A DNA stretch of 64,000 nt, from the NCBI GenBank assembly GCA_026129405.1, contig JAHCID010000001.1:1674001-1738000 (forward strand). The letters are read 5' to 3'. The DNA is from a bacterium (GTDB lineage Bacteria > Desulfobacterota > Binatia > DP-6). This document shows positions 61,770 to 64,000 of the stretch, piece by piece. Below the pieces are notes generated by a model. The model ran no database searches. It saw only the letters and a list, made by a program, of their open reading frames with translations, and was not told the DNA's origin. Each line of letters opens with the position of its first letter. Position 1 is the first letter of the stretch. A program made the position numbers and the translations under genes.

Positions 61770-62345
61770 ATGACCGCCGCCGCCGACGACCCCCCACCGT
61801 CCGACGCGCTCGAGAGCCTGGAGACCCTCCAGGCCATGCTGATCGCGGCCATGGGGCTCGTCCGCAAGATCGAGGGCGACCCGCTGCTGGCGCGGTGGCT
61901 CGCAAGCTTCCACGCCATGCCCGCGGCCGATCGCCCGGTGGTCATCGAGGCGGTCGAGCGTGAGGTGAAGGCGAGCGTCGTCACGCGGGCCACGCGGGTC
62001 GTCACCGGACAGACGATGCACCCGAATCCGCATGCGCGCCTCTACCTGCGCTCGATGGAGCGCGACGTCCCGCGGTCCACGGTCGAGACCGAGGCGATGC
62101 GCCGCGCGACCCTGCGTGCGATGCAGGCGGTCGGCGTGGTGACGGGGACGCCGGAGATGTTCGGCGAATGGCGGGTCGCGACGGCGGCGGCCCTGGCGGG
62201 GCTCGACGGGCCGCAGCGCGACGCGATCGAGATGCTGGCGCGGGAGTTCATGCGCATCCTCGACCAGCCGGTGGAGGCGCCGCCGCCGCGCGCGACGCCG
62301 GCGACGCCGGCGCGCAGCTCGCGCGGCAGGAAGAGCAGGCCCTGA
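61770..62345 (+). CDS. Unknown protein, likely leaderless mRNA
   Basis: 191 residues. No family is recognised. The protein looks helical (ESLETLQAMLIAAMGLVRKI, then EMFGEWRVATAAALAGLDGP) with no membrane segment, and ends in a low-complexity Pro/Ala/Arg tail. A run of conserved-looking residues is TGQTMHPNPHARLYLRSMER. It lies 4 bases upstream of the RluA-type gene on the same strand and may be co-transcribed. The start at ATG 61770 follows the TTGACA promoter with no ribosome site. Confidence 0.65.
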   Translation: MTAAADDPPPSDALESLETLQAMLIAAMGLVRKIEGDPLLARWLASFHAMPAADRPVVIEAVEREVKASVVTRATRVVTGQTMHPNPHARLYLRSMERDVPRSTVETEAMRRATLRAMQAVGVVTGTPEMFGEWRVATAAALAGLDGPQRDAIEMLAREFMRILDQPVEAPPPRATPATPARSSRGRKSRP

Positions 62346-62349
62346 CGCC

Positions 62350-63267
62350 GTGACGCCCGCGGGGGCGCGCCGGGTGGCCTTCACGGTGCGTGCGGTGGAG
62401 GAGGGGCTCCGGCTCGATCAGGTGCTGGCGCTCCGCGTGCCGGGGCTCTCGCGCCGCCAGGCACGCGTGCTCCTCGACCTGGGCGGCGTCTTCGTCGACG
62501 GCCGGCGCGTGCGCATCGCCGGCCGCGGCGTGCGCGCAGGGCAGGCGATCGTCGCGCACGTGGGCGGGGCGCTCGCGCGGGCCACCAAGGACGTGGGCCG
62601 CGCCGCGCGGGCGCGCGACGAGGCGGCGCTGCCGCCGGTGCCGGTCGTGCATCAGGACATGGACGTGATCGTCGTCGACAAGCCGCCCGGCATCCTCTCG
62701 GCACCGACGCCCGAGAGCGATCGCACGAACCTCGTGAGCCTGCTGTCCCGGCGCACGCAGCCGCCCGAGCCCGTGTTCCTCGTGCATCGCATCGATCGGC
62801 CCACGAGCGGGCTCCTCGTCTTCGCGCGCTCGGCGCTGGCGAACCGTGCGCTCGGGGAGGCGTTCCGCACGCACGACGTGGAGCGCGAGTACGTCGCCGT
62901 CGTGTGCGGCGCCGTCCCCGACGCGCTCGCGACGATCGACGCGCCGCTCGGCGGGCGGCGCGCGGTCACGCACCTCGCCGTCGCCGGGCGCCTCGGCACG
63001 GTGGCGACCGTGCTGCGTTGCCGCCTCGAGACCGGCCGCACGCACCAGATCCGACTCCACTGCCGCGGCGCCGGGCATCCCGTCCTCGGCGATGCGGACG
63101 TCGCCGTCGCGGGCGGGCCCGAGCCGCCGCGGCTGGCGCTGCACGCCGCGGTGCTCGGCTTCCGGCATCCGCGCAGCGGCGAGCCGCTGCGCTTCACGAG
63201 CCCGCTGCCGGCCGACCTCGCCGGCTGGCTCGAAGCTCTGCGTACGCGCGTCGCCGCGGGCGCGTGA
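62350..63267 (+). CDS. RluA-family pseudouridine synthase
   Basis: 305 residues from a GTG. An N-terminal S4 RNA-binding domain (LSRRQARVLLDLGGVFVDGR) precedes the catalytic domain. Conserved blocks are DVIVVDKPPGILSAPTPESD, the catalytic Asp in VHRIDRPTSGLLVFARS, and RLETGRTHQIRLHCRGAGHP. It should make pseudouridine in rRNA or tRNA, but the RluA/B/C/D subtype cannot be fixed. It follows the unknown gene by four bases and converges on the partial hydrolase gene. Confidence 0.93.
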   Translation: MTPAGARRVAFTVRAVEEGLRLDQVLALRVPGLSRRQARVLLDLGGVFVDGRRVRIAGRGVRAGQAIVAHVGGALARATKDVGRAARARDEAALPPVPVVHQDMDVIVVDKPPGILSAPTPESDRTNLVSLLSRRTQPPEPVFLVHRIDRPTSGLLVFARSALANRALGEAFRTHDVEREYVAVVCGAVPDALATIDAPLGGRRAVTHLAVAGRLGTVATVLRCRLETGRTHQIRLHCRGAGHPVLGDADVAVAGGPEPPRLALHAAVLGFRHPRSGEPLRFTSPLPADLAGWLEALRTRVAAGA

Positions 63268-63289
63268 CGCGGCCCGGCCGGCCCGCTCG

Positions 63290-64000
63290 TCAGGCGCCGA
63301 GGAACTCGAGCACGGCCGGGTTCACGATCTCGGCGCGCTCCTGGTGCACGAAGTGCCCGGCGCCCGGGACCTCGAGGACGCGCAGCCCGGCGGGGAAGCA
63401 CGCCTCCATGCCGGCCGCGATCTCACGGCCGATGCAGCCGTCGTCGGCGCCGTGTACGTAGAGCGCCGGCGGGGCGAGCGGGATGCCGCTCGCCGCGATC
63501 GCGCCGTCGAGCTGCGCGGGGTCGCCGAACGGCGGTCCCATCGTCTGGCGATAGTAGCCGAGGGCTGCGGCGGCCGTGCCCGGGCGGCGGAACGTCTCCT
63601 TCACGTGTGTCAGCCACGCGGACGGCGGCGTCCACCCGGGCGACCAGTCGCGGACGAGGCCGTCGATCATCGCGAAGTCGTCGTGCGCGAGCGCGCGTTC
63701 GGCGATGGGCTGCTGGAAGAAGAACATGTACCAGCTGCGCCGCTGCTGCGCGTAGTCGTCGCGCAGCGCCGCGAAGAAGCGCGGCCCGTACGGCACCGCC
63801 ATCGTGACCAGCCGGCGCACGCGCTGCGGCGCGAGTAGCGCGCCGAAGTAGGCGGCGACGGCCCCCCAGTCGTGCCCCATGACGATCGCGTCGTCGGCGC
63901 CGAGCGCCTCGACGAGCGCGCCGACGTCCTCCGCGAGCCCCATCGCGTCGTAGCGGCCGTCGCGCGGTGCGCTCGTCGGCCGGTAGCCGCGCATGTACGG
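63290..64000 (-). CDS. Alpha/beta hydrolase (epoxide-hydrolase-like), N-terminus off the window
   Basis: On the minus strand the frame enters at the window's right edge, so the N-terminal strand is missing. The visible part has PYMRGYRPTSAPRD, the nucleophile Asp in VMGHDWGAVAAYF, the cap with WYMFFFQQPIAERALAHDDF, and the His region LEVPGAGHFVHQERAEIVNP. The D in GHDWG is typical of epoxide hydrolases and haloalkane dehalogenases (the first is favoured by the cap sequence). It is probably cytoplasmic. Its 3' end is complete and converges with the RluA-type gene. Substrate unknown. Confidence 0.85.
   Translation of the reverse strand, partial: PYMRGYRPTSAPRDGRYDAMGLAEDVGALVEALGADDAIVMGHDWGAVAAYFGALLAPQRVRRLVTMAVPYGPRFFAALRDDYAQQRRSWYMFFFQQPIAERALAHDDFAMIDGLVRDWSPGWTPPSAWLTHVKETFRRPGTAAAALGYYRQTMGPPFGDPAQLDGAIAASGIPLAPPALYVHGADDGCIGREIAAGMEACFPAGLRVLEVPGAGHFVHQERAEIVNPAVLEFLGA

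Overview
The window is a very GC-rich bacterial chromosome segment with strong third-position G/C. I recognise no tRNA, rRNA, CRISPR array, insertion sequence or phage gene. Apolipoprotein N-acyltransferase, lipobox lipoproteins, a lytic transglycosylase and SppA point to a Gram-negative envelope. Three luciferase-like flavin oxidoreductases, an acyl-CoA dehydrogenase, an acyl-CoA-dehydrogenase-fold monooxygenase, SDRs and TetR regulators together resemble metabolically versatile uncultivated soil lineages once placed in Deltaproteobacteria (Binatota-like or Myxococcota-like). That lineage call is an inference; no marker gene here settles it.

Layout. 1-2.5 kb: a minus-strand signalling operon (LuxR-type regulator with a degenerate receiver, a receiver-only protein, a PAS sensor cut by the window edge). 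2.7-12.8 kb: a divergent TetR regulator and an eight-gene catabolic operon (luciferase-like oxidoreductase, aldehyde dehydrogenase, D-aminoacylase-type amidohydrolase, zinc alcohol dehydrogenase, ACMSD-type amidohydrolase, isochorismatase-fold protein, SDR, acyl-CoA ligase). A promoter and a 9-bp inverted repeat lie between them, and a hairpin closes the operon. 12.9-17.3 kb: a secreted alpha/beta hydrolase, a TetR and a secreted GH31 glycosidase; the first two share an upstream motif. 17.4-28.3 kb: mostly housekeeping and envelope genes (CTP-type lipid kinase-like protein, SppA, GT39-like transferase, GlnRS, TatD, lytic transglycosylase), a MerB-like protein and a UMF1-type transporter.

28.3-38.8 kb: acyl-CoA dehydrogenase, sensor kinase, an exported SurE, an F420-type luciferase-like enzyme, a methyltransferase and a phosphotransferase operon that ends in a frameshifted gene. 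38.9-48.8 kb: a 1342-residue tandem-cyclase/ATPase/TPR protein, Lnt, an FAD amine-oxidase-like protein, an ACP with an extra domain and an alpha/beta hydrolase. 49-52 kb: a second luciferase-like operon whose first gene is a paralogue of the one at 3.45 kb, diverging from a 59-residue ribbon-helix-helix gene. 52.3-64 kb: GNAT, IMPase-like protein, AHL-lactonase-type metallo-beta-lactamase, lipoprotein, a HerA-like ATPase gene with about seven frame changes, SelO, ICMT-type methyltransferase, a divergent TetR with a perfect palindrome, an HsaA/DszC-type monooxygenase, a likely leaderless unknown gene, an RluA-type pseudouridine synthase and a truncated epoxide-hydrolase-like gene.

Tightly packed same-strand genes often overlap by ATGA or GTGA, indicating translational coupling, and several converging pairs overlap by 4 to 47 bases. 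The most notable items are the two luciferase-like catabolic operons and their regulatory sites, the tandem cyclase whose two domains carry complementary active-site halves, the orphan MerB-like protein, and the dense cluster of frame changes at 56.6-57.3 kb.
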